This document shows, piece by piece, positions 21,929 through 31,043 of a stretch of 64,000 bases of DNA. The DNA is taken from positions 1-64,000 of the forward strand of contig JAZOCE010000011.1 of NCBI GenBank assembly GCA_045596365.1, read 5' to 3'. The DNA comes from RGIG4079 sp045596365 (GTDB lineage Bacteria > Bacteroidota > Bacteroidia > Bacteroidales > Muribaculaceae). The stretch's first letter is position 1. Each line of letters begins with the position of its first letter. The position numbers and the translations under genes were made by a program. The notes below the pieces were generated by a model. That model was not told the origin of the DNA. It saw only the letters and a program-made list of their open reading frames with translations, and did no database searches.

Positions 21929-23614
21929 TTATTCCATTAGCTTGCGATAACGACGTCGAGTAGGCTCTTTCCCATCGTTATGCGCACGCTTATAATCTTC
22001 ATATTCTGAGTAGCTACCTTCGTAAAACACGACATTTCCGTCTCCCTCAAATGATAAAATATGGGTGCATATTCTATCAAGGAACCAGCGGTCATGAGAT
22101 ACAATAACTGCACATCCGGCAAAATCATCAAGACCTTCTTCAAGGGCGCGTAGTGTATTTACGTCAATATCATTGGTGGGTTCGTCAAGGAGCAATACAT
22201 TTCCTTCTTCTTTAAGAGCCATTGCTAGGTGCAAGCGATTGCGCTCACCTCCTGAAAGAACGCCGATTTTCTTTTCTTGGTCAGCACCTGTAAAGTTGAA
22301 TTTAGATAGATAGGCGCGTGCATTCATGTCGCGACCACCCATGCGGAATGATTCAACCCCTTGTGATATAACTTCATATACCGATTTTTCAGGGAGTAAG
22401 TCGTGGTGTGTTTGGTCGACATAGGCTATTTTTACTGTTTCACCCACATCAAATGTTCCGGCATCGGGTGTCTCTTGCCCCATAATGAGACGGAACAGAG
22501 TAGTCTTACCTGCACCATTAGGACCAATAATACCTACAATACCATTTGGGGGTAAAGAGAAATTAAGGTCTTTAAATAGTTGTTTTTTGCCAAATGCTTT
22601 TGCTAAAGATGATGCTTCAATAACTTTGTTGCCCAAGCGAGGACCATTAGGAATGAATATCTCAAGACGTTCTTCTCGCTCTTTTTGATCTTCATTCAAT
22701 AGACGATCATAGGATGACAGACGAGCTTTTCCTTTTGCTTGACGGGCTTTTGGTGCCATGCGCACCCATTCAAGTTCGCGTTCAAGGGTTTTACGACGTT
22801 TACTGGCTTGTTTTTCTTCTTGAGCCATACGCTTAGTCTTTTGATCAAGCCATGAAGAATAGTTTCCTTTCCAAGGTATTCCTTCTCCGCGGTCAAGCTC
22901 AAGAATCCATCCGGCTACGTGGTCAAGGAAATAACGGTCGTGGGTGATGGCAATAACTGTACCGGTGTATTGTTGCAAGTGTTGTTCAAGCCAGTCGATT
23001 GACTCTGCGTCCAGGTGGTTGGTGGGCTCATCAAGAAGCAATACATCAGGTTGTTGTAATAAAAGACGGCACAATGCAACACGACGACGCTCACCCCCTG
23101 AAAGTGTGGTTACAGGTTGGTCGTCGGGTGGACATTGCAGAGCATCCATTGCACGTTCAAGTTTACTATCTATGTTCCATGCATCAGCTGCATCAAGCTT
23201 GTCTTGCAATTCGGCTTGACGAGCAATGAGTGCATCCATTTTGTCGGGATCTTCAAGGACTTCTGGGTCAGCAAAACTTTCATTTACTTTGTCAAACTCA
23301 GCAAGCAAGTCCATGATGGGTTGTACCCCTTCTCTTACTACTTCTATTACAGTTTTATTGGGGTCAAGTTGAGGCTCTTGTTCAAGATATCCTACCGAGT
23401 ATCCTGGAGAGAACACTACTTCCCCCTGATAACTCTTGTCGATTCCGGCAATAATTTTTAGTAGAGATGATTTACCAGAACCGTTTAACCCTATTATACC
23501 TATCTTAGCTCCATAGAAGAAAGATAGATAGATATTTTTTAATACTTGTTTTTGAGGGGGATAAATTTTGCTTACTCCCACCATTGAGAAGATTATTTTT
23601 TTGTCGTCGGCCAT
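21929..23614 (-). CDS. ettA: Energy-dependent translational throttle protein EttA (ABC-F)
   Basis: This cytoplasmic ABC-F ATPase binds the ribosomal E site and couples translation to the ATP/ADP ratio. It has two ABC domains, each with Walker A (GLNGSGKSSLLK at about 42-53; IGPNGAGKTTLFR in the second) and signature (LSGGERRRVALCR; LSGGERNRLHLAMAL). Between them is the linker with ELEWVRMAPKARQAKGKARL, which contains the EttA-type P-site tRNA interaction motif. Walker B boxes are VLLLDEPTNHLD and VLLLDEPTNDID. At 561 residues it is typical. It follows def by 27 bases. Confidence 0.95.
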   Translation of the reverse strand: MADDKKIIFSMVGVSKIYPPQKQVLKNIYLSFFYGAKIGIIGLNGSGKSSLLKIIAGIDKSYQGEVVFSPGYSVGYLEQEPQLDPNKTVIEVVREGVQPIMDLLAEFDKVNESFADPEVLEDPDKMDALIARQAELQDKLDAADAWNIDSKLERAMDALQCPPDDQPVTTLSGGERRRVALCRLLLQQPDVLLLDEPTNHLDAESIDWLEQHLQQYTGTVIAITHDRYFLDHVAGWILELDRGEGIPWKGNYSSWLDQKTKRMAQEEKQASKRRKTLERELEWVRMAPKARQAKGKARLSSYDRLLNEDQKEREERLEIFIPNGPRLGNKVIEASSLAKAFGKKQLFKDLNFSLPPNGIVGIIGPNGAGKTTLFRLIMGQETPDAGTFDVGETVKIAYVDQTHHDLLPEKSVYEVISQGVESFRMGGRDMNARAYLSKFNFTGADQEKKIGVLSGGERNRLHLAMALKEEGNVLLLDEPTNDIDVNTLRALEEGLDDFAGCAVIVSHDRWFLDRICTHILSFEGDGNVVFYEGSYSEYEDYKRAHNDGKEPTRRRYRKLME

Positions 23615-23641
23615 AGTTTTTGGTCAATGTATATTTGTAAA

Positions 23642-24208
23642 TTATTTTTTCTTTTTAGGAGCATAGCGCACAGCATAGTCGCAACGAGTGCGACCTGTGA
23701 TGATGTTATTGAGTTTTGTGCGAATAAGTTGTTTGCGAATAGGAGAGATGTGATCAATATATAGTTTCCCTTCGAGATGATCACATTCATGTTGTACTAT
23801 ACGAGCAAGAAATCCTGAAATTTCTTCCTCGTGAGCTGTGAAATTTTCATCAACCCATGATAAGCGAATGTGCTCAACTCGATTTACATTCTCCGATAAT
23901 CCAGGAAGGCTCAAGCATCCTTCTCCACGAGAAATAGTTTCGCCATCGAGAATCTCGATTTTAGGATTAATGAGAGTAAGTTTGCGTCCGGCACATTCGG
24001 GATGACTATCGGCAACTGGATCAGCATCAATAACTACAATGCGATCGTTGCGACCAATTTGTGGCGCAGCAAGCCCCACTCCTTCAGATGCATACATTGT
24101 TTCGTACATGTCATCCAAAAGTTTTTTCAAATCGGGGTAATCAGGGGTGATTTCTTTCGATGCGTTTCTTAAAACGGGATGTCCGTAAAGATATATAGGT
24201 AGTTTCAT
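23642..24208 (-). CDS. def: Peptide deformylase
   Basis: This metalloenzyme removes the formyl group from nascent proteins. All three motifs are present: GVGLAAPQ at 43-50, GEGCLSLPG at 95-103 with the metal-binding Cys, and QHECDHLEG at 139-147 with the two metal-binding His and catalytic Glu. Length (188 residues) is normal. Its ATG overlaps the ruvX stop by one base, so the genes are cotranscribed. Confidence 0.97.
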   Translation of the reverse strand: MKLPIYLYGHPVLRNASKEITPDYPDLKKLLDDMYETMYASEGVGLAAPQIGRNDRIVVIDADPVADSHPECAGRKLTLINPKIEILDGETISRGEGCLSLPGLSENVNRVEHIRLSWVDENFTAHEEEISGFLARIVQHECDHLEGKLYIDHISPIRKQLIRTKLNNIITGRTRCDYAVRYAPKKKK

Positions 24209-24627
24209 TATTTAAATGATTTACTTTGTAAATAATCGTTCAAAATGATAGTCGCTGATATTTCATCAACGATAGCTTTGTCTTGTCGAGCGGTTTTCTT
24301 CATACCGGAATCAAGCATTGATTTGTGGGCTAAGACTGAAGTAAATCTTTCATCCCAAAATTCGATTGGAATATTGGGTAACTCTTTTTTTAGTCGATTT
24401 ATTCCGGGTGTGATATATTTCATTGATTCGGAGTCTTCACCTCGCATAGTGGTGGGTTTCCCAACAATAATTTTATCGACATTTTCAGTCGCGACATATT
24501 TTTTTACAAAATCAATAAGTGTATGGGTAGGAACGGTAGTTAGCCCATTAGCAACAATTTGTAAAGTATCGGTTACGGCAATGCCGCAACGTTTACGTCC
24601 GTAGTCTATTGATAAAAGTCTTCCCAC
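24208..24627 (-). CDS. ruvX: Putative pre-16S rRNA nuclease / Holliday-junction resolvase YqgF
   Basis: The 139-residue RNase H-fold protein has the family's opening MGRLLSIDYGRKRCGIAVTD (first catalytic Asp), IIVGKPTTMRGEDSE in the middle and FWDERFTSVLAHKSM near the end, then KAIVDEISATIILNDYL with the last acidic residue. YqgF proteins process the 5' end of 16S rRNA and may cut branched DNA. The start is a GTG: ATG is absent, the family N-terminus begins here, and the -7 box ends four bases earlier, so the message may be leaderless. Confidence 0.92.
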   Translation of the reverse strand: MGRLLSIDYGRKRCGIAVTDTLQIVANGLTTVPTHTLIDFVKKYVATENVDKIIVGKPTTMRGEDSESMKYITPGINRLKKELPNIPIEFWDERFTSVLAHKSMLDSGMKKTARQDKAIVDEISATIILNDYLQSKSFK

Positions 24628-24631
24628 AATG

Positions 24632-24639
24632 CAAAGATA
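24632..24639 (-). promoter_or_regulatory. -7 promoter element of ruvX-def-ettA
   Basis: TATCTTTG on the minus strand ends four bases before the ruvX GTG. Given normal spacing, transcription should start at or next to the start codon. Confidence 0.6.
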
Positions 24640-24656
24640 CTAATTTTATAGTCAAT

Positions 24657-25790
24657 TTACAATGTGTTGTAGAAGTCATATAGAGCTTTGCGCACAATGT
24701 GGCAATCAAAGCGTTGTGCAACTAATGGGCGAGCATTTGTTGCCATCTTTTCTCGCATTTTGTTATTGTCGTGCATTTCAATCATAGCGTTATATAGAGC
24801 ATTGGTGTCGTGAGAGGGAATTATAATTCCGTTTTCTCCGGCAATTATAATTTCGTTAGCTCCGTTAATATCTGTTACAATAGATGGCAATCCCATAGCA
24901 CCGGCTTCGATAACAACATTGGGAAACCCTTCTCTGTAACTTGGGAAAGTCAAGGCATCGGCAACAGCAAACCATGGTCTTACATCTTTTTGAGGTCCAA
25001 CGGCTTCTATTGCCGGATGAGTATTAATGATGTGTTGAGTCTCATGGGACAACGGATCTAAATGAGGCTCTGAACGCCCTACTAAAATCAATCGGGTGTA
25101 GGGTTTCTCTTGATGTACTTTTACAAATGCATCAACTAATTCGTGTATCCCTTTGTCTCTGACTATTCGTCCGACAAAAATATAAGTGAAAGTCCCAACT
25201 TTTTTGAGTTTAGATGCTTCCATCATTACATCATTAGAGAGAGAATAGTGGTCTAAGTCGATACCTTTAACATTGCCATTGGCAAGAACTTTCATCGATT
25301 TTTTTGTGATTTCTCCGGCAATGATGTCCCGTTTAACGCCTTCACCTTCAGGAATAATGTGGGTTGCACAAGCACATAGTATTTTGTCGGTGAACATGAG
25401 TATGCGTCGAGTAATACCTGTTGCTGTAGGCCAGATAAGTCCGGTGAATGTGTGAACTCGTCGTGGAACTCTTGTTATCCAAGCAGCTATCATGCATAGT
25501 AAACCGGCTTTAGGTGTCATGCTATGCACTAACCAAGGTTTTTCTTTGCGCATGATTTTGATGAGTTTGAACAATGATACGAGATCGTTAATTGGCGAAA
25601 TGTGTCGCTCCATTTTTACTCCTATCGTACGAACATTCTCTCTTTGGCCTACAAAGTCAAGAGTGTCTCCAGGAGATGACAACGCTACAACTTCATAATC
25701 TTTTGATAATTCTTTTAATAGGTCTTTGCAGAATGTTTCCAAAGATGCAGCTATAGTCGTAGTACGAATTATTTTTTTCTTTGAGTTCAT
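24657..25790 (-). CDS. Glycosyltransferase family 4-type protein
   Basis: This GT-B glycosyltransferase resembles enzymes that add the second or later sugar of a surface glycan. It has the N-terminal domain with HSMTPKAGLLCMIAAWITRV, and the C-terminal nucleotide-sugar site with FVGRIVRDKGIHELVDAF and the E-x7-E motif FPSYREGFPNVVIEAGAMGL. I started it at the ATG giving MNSKKKIIRTTT (377 residues); the longer frame would begin upstream of the promoter. It is divergent from tamL. Donor and acceptor sugars cannot be predicted. Confidence 0.88.
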   Translation of the reverse strand: MNSKKKIIRTTTIAASLETFCKDLLKELSKDYEVVALSSPGDTLDFVGQRENVRTIGVKMERHISPINDLVSLFKLIKIMRKEKPWLVHSMTPKAGLLCMIAAWITRVPRRVHTFTGLIWPTATGITRRILMFTDKILCACATHIIPEGEGVKRDIIAGEITKKSMKVLANGNVKGIDLDHYSLSNDVMMEASKLKKVGTFTYIFVGRIVRDKGIHELVDAFVKVHQEKPYTRLILVGRSEPHLDPLSHETQHIINTHPAIEAVGPQKDVRPWFAVADALTFPSYREGFPNVVIEAGAMGLPSIVTDINGANEIIIAGENGIIIPSHDTNALYNAMIEMHDNNKMREKMATNARPLVAQRFDCHIVRKALYDFYNTL

Positions 25791-25811
25791 TAAAAGAGTA
25801 GCTAATTTGTA

Positions 25812-25819
25812 CAAATTTA
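25812..25819 (-). promoter_or_regulatory. -7 promoter element of the glycosyltransferase gene
   Basis: TAAATTTG on the minus strand lies 21 bases before the chosen ATG. Its position rules out the longer open frame that begins at 25841. Confidence 0.55.
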
Positions 25820-25828
25820 CTAAATATC

Positions 25829-25858
25829 TTGTTAAGTGCAATCAATTCATTACCTTTG
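25829..25858 (+). promoter_or_regulatory. Promoter of tamL-gph
   Basis: TTG (25829-25831) and TACCTTTG (25851-25858) are 19 bases apart, 19 bases before the ATG. It overlaps nothing of the divergent promoter but lies only 9 bases from it. Confidence 0.7.
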
Positions 25859-25877
25859 CATTCGCAAATCTCAATAA

Positions 25878-28205
25878 ATGGTAACGAAACATTTGCTTCG
25901 CGTGATGTTATTGTTGTCAGCTGTGGCTCTAATGTGGAGTTGTAGCTCAACAAAGCATGTCCCTATGGGAGAATATTTGTTGGATGATGTGTCGATAAAA
26001 GTTGAAGACGCTGAGAATGTTTCAATATCAGAGTTATACAATTATTTGCGTCAAGCACCTAACCATAAAGTACTCGGGGGACTGAAAATACAACTTGCTA
26101 CATATAATATGTCAGGGCGAGACACTACAAAGTGGTACAACCGATGGTTGCGTCGTCTTGGGCAGGCTCCTGTTATTTATGATCAAACATTAACAACGGC
26201 ATCTGCCAATCAGTTGCGTCAAGCAATGATAAATAAAGGATATTTGGGTGCGAGTGTGTCGATTGATACCATACGCAGAGATAAGAAAAAGAAAATTAAT
26301 GTTGAGTATAATATAAAGGCGGGGCAACCACATCGCATAGCCTCGATCGAATATAATATTCCTGATACCACGATTGCTGAATATGTGTATGCCGATACGG
26401 CACGCACGACAATAAAACCAGGTAATTTGTTTGACATAAATAACCTTGATGATGAACGCATTTTGATAACCAATAGATTACGTAATCAAGGATACTATGC
26501 CTTCAATAAAGATTATATAACGTTTACCGCTGACACTGCTGCAAACTCTAAAGACATTAATTTGACGTTAAATTTAAATTATCCGATAAATCCCAATGAT
26601 ACATCAAAAACGGTACATCGTCAGTATTATATCAGAGACGTAATATTTGTAGTGGATTATGAGGCGGGGAGCGTAGATAGTGGATTTGTTGCTCTTGATA
26701 CGGTCAAATATAAAGATATTATTGTATTATACGGGAAAGACCATTACATTAAGCCAAAAACTCTTGACGAATGTTGTTTTATTGTTTCGGGAGAAAAATA
26801 TCAGGCGCAACAAGTCGATCTGACTCATGAGGCGTTGGGGCGACTTGATATTTTGAAATTTATAAATATATCGATGACTCCTGTTGCTCAGATAGGGGAA
26901 CAGATGTGGTTAGACACCTATATTTTAATGAGCCGTAACAAGAAACAGGGTGTTACTCTTGAACTGGAAGGCACAAATTCTGAAGGAGATTTGGGCTTTG
27001 GTGTGGGTGTAACTTATCAACATCGCAATTTGGCTAAAGGCTCGGAATTGTTAACTGCTAAGTTTCGCACTGCCTATGAAAGTCTGTCGGGGAATTTTGA
27101 TGGGATTATTAATGACCGTTACACAGAGTATGCGACTGAAATAGGGGTTACATTGCCAAAGTTTGTGAGCCCATTCCTTTCAAAAGAATTCAAGCGACGG
27201 ATGAAGGCGACAACTGAATTTGCTGTGTCATTTAACTATCAGGAACGCCCAGAATACACGCGCATTATTGCCGGTGCCGCATGGAAATACAAATGGAATA
27301 ATCGTCAAAACACAGTGCGACGAACATTTGATTTATTAGATATAAACTATGTATATTTGCCCAATAGCACAATTGATTTTATCGACCAGATAGCACCATC
27401 CAATCCGTTGTTGCGATATAGTTATGAAGATCACTTCATTATGAAGATGGGGTATACCTATTATCGTACGAATAAACGCATTGCGTCAACGACGTTGCGC
27501 AAATACATGTTGCAACCATCGGTTTACACACTTCGTGCATCGGTAGAAACCGCAGGTAATCTGTTATATGCTTTGTCAAATGCGTTAGGGCAAAAACGTG
27601 AAGGTGGGGCTTACAAGTTGTTTGATATCCAATATTCCCAATATGTGAAAGGAGAGATAGATTATACATATACACGTAATTTTAATACACGCCATAGTCT
27701 TACTTTTCATACCGGTTTTGGTATTGGTGTGCCTTATGCCAATTCGTCGATGATGCCTTTTGAAAAGAGATTTTATGCGGGTGGAGCAAATGGGGTGAGA
27801 GGGTGGAATGTGCGCACTCTTGGTCCCGGCAATTATGATTCGCGCAATTCGGTAACAGACTTTATTAACCAGTGTGGTGATATTCGATTTGATATGAGTG
27901 TTGAATATAGAGCAAAATTATTCTGGGTGTTTGAGGGCGCTTTGTTTGTAGATGCCGGCAATGTGTGGACAATACACAATTATGAAAATCAACCCGGAGG
28001 ACAATTCAAGTTCAACTCATTCTATGATGAAATAGCAATGGCCTATGGTGCCGGATTGCGATTGGATTTTACTTATTTCTTGCTCCGTCTTGATTTGGGA
28101 TTGAAAGCCTATAATCCGGCTAAAAATCAAGAACGTTGGCCTATTTTTAATCCCAGTTGGAAACGTGATGCAACATTCCATTTTGCTGTGGGGTATCCGT
28201 TCTGA
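25878..28205 (+). CDS. BamA/TamA-superfamily outer-membrane lipoprotein (TamL)
   Basis: The 775-residue product has a lipoprotein signal with lipobox ALMWSC, POTRA-like domains in the first 400 residues (for example LRQAMINKGYLGASVSIDTI, and ITNRLRNQGYYAFNKDYITF) and a C-terminal 16-strand surface-antigen barrel. The barrel has the conserved lid-lock RFYAGGANGVRGWNVRTLGP (VRGW) and ends PSWKRDATFHFAVGYPF, a typical terminal strand. Bacteroidota use a lipidated TamA homologue of this kind, TamL, which works with TamB in outer-membrane assembly. TamB is not in the window. Confidence 0.93.
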   Translation: MVTKHLLRVMLLLSAVALMWSCSSTKHVPMGEYLLDDVSIKVEDAENVSISELYNYLRQAPNHKVLGGLKIQLATYNMSGRDTTKWYNRWLRRLGQAPVIYDQTLTTASANQLRQAMINKGYLGASVSIDTIRRDKKKKINVEYNIKAGQPHRIASIEYNIPDTTIAEYVYADTARTTIKPGNLFDINNLDDERILITNRLRNQGYYAFNKDYITFTADTAANSKDINLTLNLNYPINPNDTSKTVHRQYYIRDVIFVVDYEAGSVDSGFVALDTVKYKDIIVLYGKDHYIKPKTLDECCFIVSGEKYQAQQVDLTHEALGRLDILKFINISMTPVAQIGEQMWLDTYILMSRNKKQGVTLELEGTNSEGDLGFGVGVTYQHRNLAKGSELLTAKFRTAYESLSGNFDGIINDRYTEYATEIGVTLPKFVSPFLSKEFKRRMKATTEFAVSFNYQERPEYTRIIAGAAWKYKWNNRQNTVRRTFDLLDINYVYLPNSTIDFIDQIAPSNPLLRYSYEDHFIMKMGYTYYRTNKRIASTTLRKYMLQPSVYTLRASVETAGNLLYALSNALGQKREGGAYKLFDIQYSQYVKGEIDYTYTRNFNTRHSLTFHTGFGIGVPYANSSMMPFEKRFYAGGANGVRGWNVRTLGPGNYDSRNSVTDFINQCGDIRFDMSVEYRAKLFWVFEGALFVDAGNVWTIHNYENQPGGQFKFNSFYDEIAMAYGAGLRLDFTYFLLRLDLGLKAYNPAKNQERWPIFNPSWKRDATFHFAVGYPF

Positions 28206-28222
28206 TGATTAAAGAAGAATAG

Positions 28223-28876
28223 ATGAAGCAGTTAGTAATATTTGACCTTGACGGGACGTTGTTGAATACAATTCAAGACCTTGGTATGGCTGCTAATTAT
28301 GCTCTTGAGTTGTGTGGGTATCCTGTGCATGAAATTTCGGCTTATCCGTTTTTTGTGGGAAACGGAATAACTCGTTTGTTGGAGCGCATATTGCCTGAAA
28401 ACGCTCGCAGTGTAGAGAACCTCTCTTGTTTGAGAGAACATTTCATGGATTATTATGAAGAACATAAGGCTGATTATACAACGGTTTATGATGGCGTAAG
28501 AGAATTGCTTGTCGCATTATCCGAGAGAGGAATTAAACTTGCTGTTGCGTCAAATAAATATCATAAAGCAGTAGTCGAATTGATAAAAATATATTTACCC
28601 GGGGTTAATTGGGTAGCGGTAGAAGGACAGAAAGAAGGTTATCCCGTAAAGCCTGATCCATCTATAGTTTTTGATATTTTAATAAAATCGCCAACACCGA
28701 AATCCGAAGTTCTATATGTGGGTGATTCGGGTGTCGATATGGTGACTGCACGAAGGGCTGGCATTGAATCGGTGGGTGTCTCATGGGGGTTCCGTCCGTT
28801 AAAAGAATTACGCGAATGTATGGCTGATAATATAGCAACTCATCCATTAGAAATTTTATCAATCGTAGATAAATAA
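28223..28876 (+). CDS. gph: HAD-family phosphatase, phosphoglycolate phosphatase-like
   Basis: The 217-residue protein has HAD motif I VIFDLDGTLLNT, a cap domain, motif II VASNKY, a conserved Lys in KPDPSIVFDIL and motif IV YVGDSGVDMVTARRAGIES. The pattern and length fit Gph, which clears 2-phosphoglycolate from DNA repair, but many HAD enzymes are similar and substrate cannot be fixed. It begins 17 bases after tamL and is probably cotranscribed. Confidence 0.85.
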   Translation: MKQLVIFDLDGTLLNTIQDLGMAANYALELCGYPVHEISAYPFFVGNGITRLLERILPENARSVENLSCLREHFMDYYEEHKADYTTVYDGVRELLVALSERGIKLAVASNKYHKAVVELIKIYLPGVNWVAVEGQKEGYPVKPDPSIVFDILIKSPTPKSEVLYVGDSGVDMVTARRAGIESVGVSWGFRPLKELRECMADNIATHPLEILSIVDK

Positions 28877-28915
28877 ATTCAGAAAATAAATAAACGTTAA
28901 TTAGAGAAAAAACAG

Positions 28916-28923
28916 TAACTTTG
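28916..28923 (+). promoter_or_regulatory. -7 promoter element of the YidE-type transporter
   Basis: TAACTTTG lies 60 bases before the chosen ATG. The TTG inside this box could open a longer frame but would be untranscribed, so it is not the start. Confidence 0.65.
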
Positions 28924-28983
28924 CACTCGATTTTGTCAATACAGGACAATTGGTGTTATTTAATCTCTACGTTACGTTATCTT

Positions 28984-30636
28984 ATGGAATGGTTTCAATC
29001 ACTTCTTGGTCCCGGAAATACCGGTCTTGCAAGTACAATTGTGCTTTACTCTTTTGTGATTGCATTAGGTGTATATTTGGGAAAACTTAAATTCGCAGGT
29101 ATTTCACTTGGAGTAACATTTGTGCTGTTTGTGGGGATAATAATGGGACATTTAGGATATGTTGTTGATGGTGAGGTGCTTCATTTTATACGTGAATTTG
29201 GATTAATATTATTCATCTTCTCGATAGGATTACAAGTGGGCCCCGCATTTTTTGAATCATTCCGTACAGGAGGTATCAGGCTCAACGGATTGGCTGTATT
29301 GGGAATATTGTTGAATGTGGCAATTGTGCTTGCAATCTATTTTATAGATGGAGAGACTTCAATGAGCGCGTTGGTGGGTGTGATGTCGGGGGCAGTAACT
29401 AATACTCCCGGACTTGCTGCAGCACAGCAGACTGTTGGAGAACTTTCTGAAGCCAATACAATGGCAATGGGATATGCGGCAGCCTATCCGCTTGGTGTAG
29501 TGGGGATCATTCTTGCAATGTTTATAATTAAAGCATTATTTCGCATTAAAGTAGAAAGAGAGGTTAAAGAAATTGAGGATGAGGCTGAAAACAGTGTGCT
29601 TAAACCTCATGTTGTAACATTTGAAGCAACAAATCAGCTTATAGATGGACACACTCTTTTCCAATTGCATGATATAATCAATTGTAACTTTGTGGTTTCT
29701 CGCTTGATGCGTAATGATGGTACAATTGTTATACCAAAATCTGAAACTCAAATTCATCTTGGCGACAAATTGCTTGTAGTGATGTCGGTACAAGATGAGG
29801 AACGTTTGAAAGCGGTTGTTGGTCCTGAAATTGAAATGGATTGGAAGGCAATGCCAAGTCCGGTTGTGTCTCGTCGCATCTTGATAACAAGAGGCAATTT
29901 CAATGGCGCAACAATAGGCTCTTTGAGATTGCGCATGGGGTACAAACTTAATGCTACTCGTGTAAATCGTGCCGGAGTGGACCTTCTCGCGTCTCCCAAC
30001 TTGCGTCTTCAGATTGGAGACCGTTTGACCGTTGTCGGGAACGAAGAAGATATAAATCGTCTTGCCACAAAATTGGGTAACTCAATGAAACGTTTGAACG
30101 AGCCAAATTTGATTACAATATTTGTTGGAATATTACTGGGTATTGTGTTAGGCTCTATTGATGTGGGTTTTGGCATGAAACTCGGATTGGCAGGAGGACC
30201 TCTTGTGGTAGCTATCTTGTTGAGTCGTTTTGGATATAAACTGAAATTGATAACCTATACATCATCTTCTTCATCGATGTTGATGCGAGAGTTGGGTATA
30301 TGTTTATTCCTCGCTTCAGTGGGTATTTCATCGGGAAAAGATTTTGCCGCAACGGTGTTTAATGTTACCGGTATGTGGTGGGTAATATGGGGCTTTATTA
30401 TAACTATTGTACCCTTGATAATCGTTGGAAGTATAGCACGTGGATGTTACAAGATAAATTTCTTGACCATTATGGGTTTGATGTCAGGCGGTTGTACTGA
30501 TCCCCCTGCCCTTGCTTATGCCAACAATAGTACAGGTAACGATGCTCCGGCGGTAGCTTATTCTACAGTTTATCCGCTGACAATGTTCTTGCGTGTAGTC
30601 GCAGCCCAATTGTTGATACTATTCTTCGCTCTTTAA
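28984..30636 (+). CDS. YidE/AspT-family putative transporter
   Basis: The 550-residue protein has two blocks of about five or six transmembrane helices flanking a cytoplasmic region with two TrkA_C domains (about 190-370). The family's duplicated motif is clear: GVMSGAVTNTPGLAAAQQTV in the first half and GLMSGGCTDPPALAYANNST in the second. Relatives include the aspartate:alanine antiporter AspT and E. coli YidE and YbjL; the substrate here is unknown. The start is the ATG giving MEWFQSLLGPG. The 3' end overlaps the convergent thioredoxin gene by 4 bases. Confidence 0.92.
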   Translation: MEWFQSLLGPGNTGLASTIVLYSFVIALGVYLGKLKFAGISLGVTFVLFVGIIMGHLGYVVDGEVLHFIREFGLILFIFSIGLQVGPAFFESFRTGGIRLNGLAVLGILLNVAIVLAIYFIDGETSMSALVGVMSGAVTNTPGLAAAQQTVGELSEANTMAMGYAAAYPLGVVGIILAMFIIKALFRIKVEREVKEIEDEAENSVLKPHVVTFEATNQLIDGHTLFQLHDIINCNFVVSRLMRNDGTIVIPKSETQIHLGDKLLVVMSVQDEERLKAVVGPEIEMDWKAMPSPVVSRRILITRGNFNGATIGSLRLRMGYKLNATRVNRAGVDLLASPNLRLQIGDRLTVVGNEEDINRLATKLGNSMKRLNEPNLITIFVGILLGIVLGSIDVGFGMKLGLAGGPLVVAILLSRFGYKLKLITYTSSSSSMLMRELGICLFLASVGISSGKDFAATVFNVTGMWWVIWGFIITIVPLIIVGSIARGCYKINFLTIMGLMSGGCTDPPALAYANNSTGNDAPAVAYSTVYPLTMFLRVVAAQLLILFFAL

Positions 30637-30929
30637 AGAAATTCTTTGATTTTTGTCTCTATGTCAGAGGCTTGGCGTAGTCCGCTGGCACGCCAGAGTA
30701 TTCGCCCGTTTTTAAACAAAATTAGAGTGGGGATAGAGTGTATTGAGTAGATGTTTGCAATCTCATTATCATGATCGACATCTATTTTTAAGATATTTAT
30801 AACATTTCCAAAATGTTCTTTTACTTTATCAATAATGGGCGATTGCATTTTACATGGTCCACACCATGTGGCATAAAAATCGACAAGAGTAAGTTTGTCG
30901 CTACTGATGATGTCATTAAATTTGGTCAT
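30633..30929 (-). CDS. Thioredoxin
   Basis: The 98-residue protein has the thioredoxin active site ATWCGPCKMQSP and the cis-Pro loop IHSIPTLILFKNG. No signal peptide is present, so it should be cytoplasmic and act as a general disulfide reductase. I chose the ATG giving MTKFNDIISSDKLTLVDF, the usual N-terminus; an alternative start 33 bases upstream adds hydrophobic residues not typical of the family. No clear promoter box was found upstream. Confidence 0.93.
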   Translation of the reverse strand: MTKFNDIISSDKLTLVDFYATWCGPCKMQSPIIDKVKEHFGNVINILKIDVDHDNEIANIYSIHSIPTLILFKNGRILWRASGLRQASDIETKIKEFL

Positions 30930-31013
30930 GAGTTTGTAAATTAAGAGTTGAATTATTTGCAATTAAAACGCCTTATTATCGTCAATTGTTTAATTGAATT
31001 CGGAATAAATGTG

Positions 31014-31021
31014 TAAATTTG
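31014..31021 (+). promoter_or_regulatory. -7 promoter element of dapA
   Basis: TAAATTTG followed by C lies 22 bases before the dapA ATG. A TTG 17 bases upstream may serve as the -33 box. Confidence 0.6.
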
Positions 31022-31043
31022 CAACTTATTTTATGGAATTCCT

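Noticed and set aside
25791..25841. Longer start for the glycosyltransferase at 24657
   Set aside because: The extra codons lie across and upstream of the promoter box at 25812-25819.
28921..28983. N-terminal extension of the YidE-type transporter starting at a TTG
   Set aside because: The TTG is part of the -7 promoter box and so lies upstream of the transcript.
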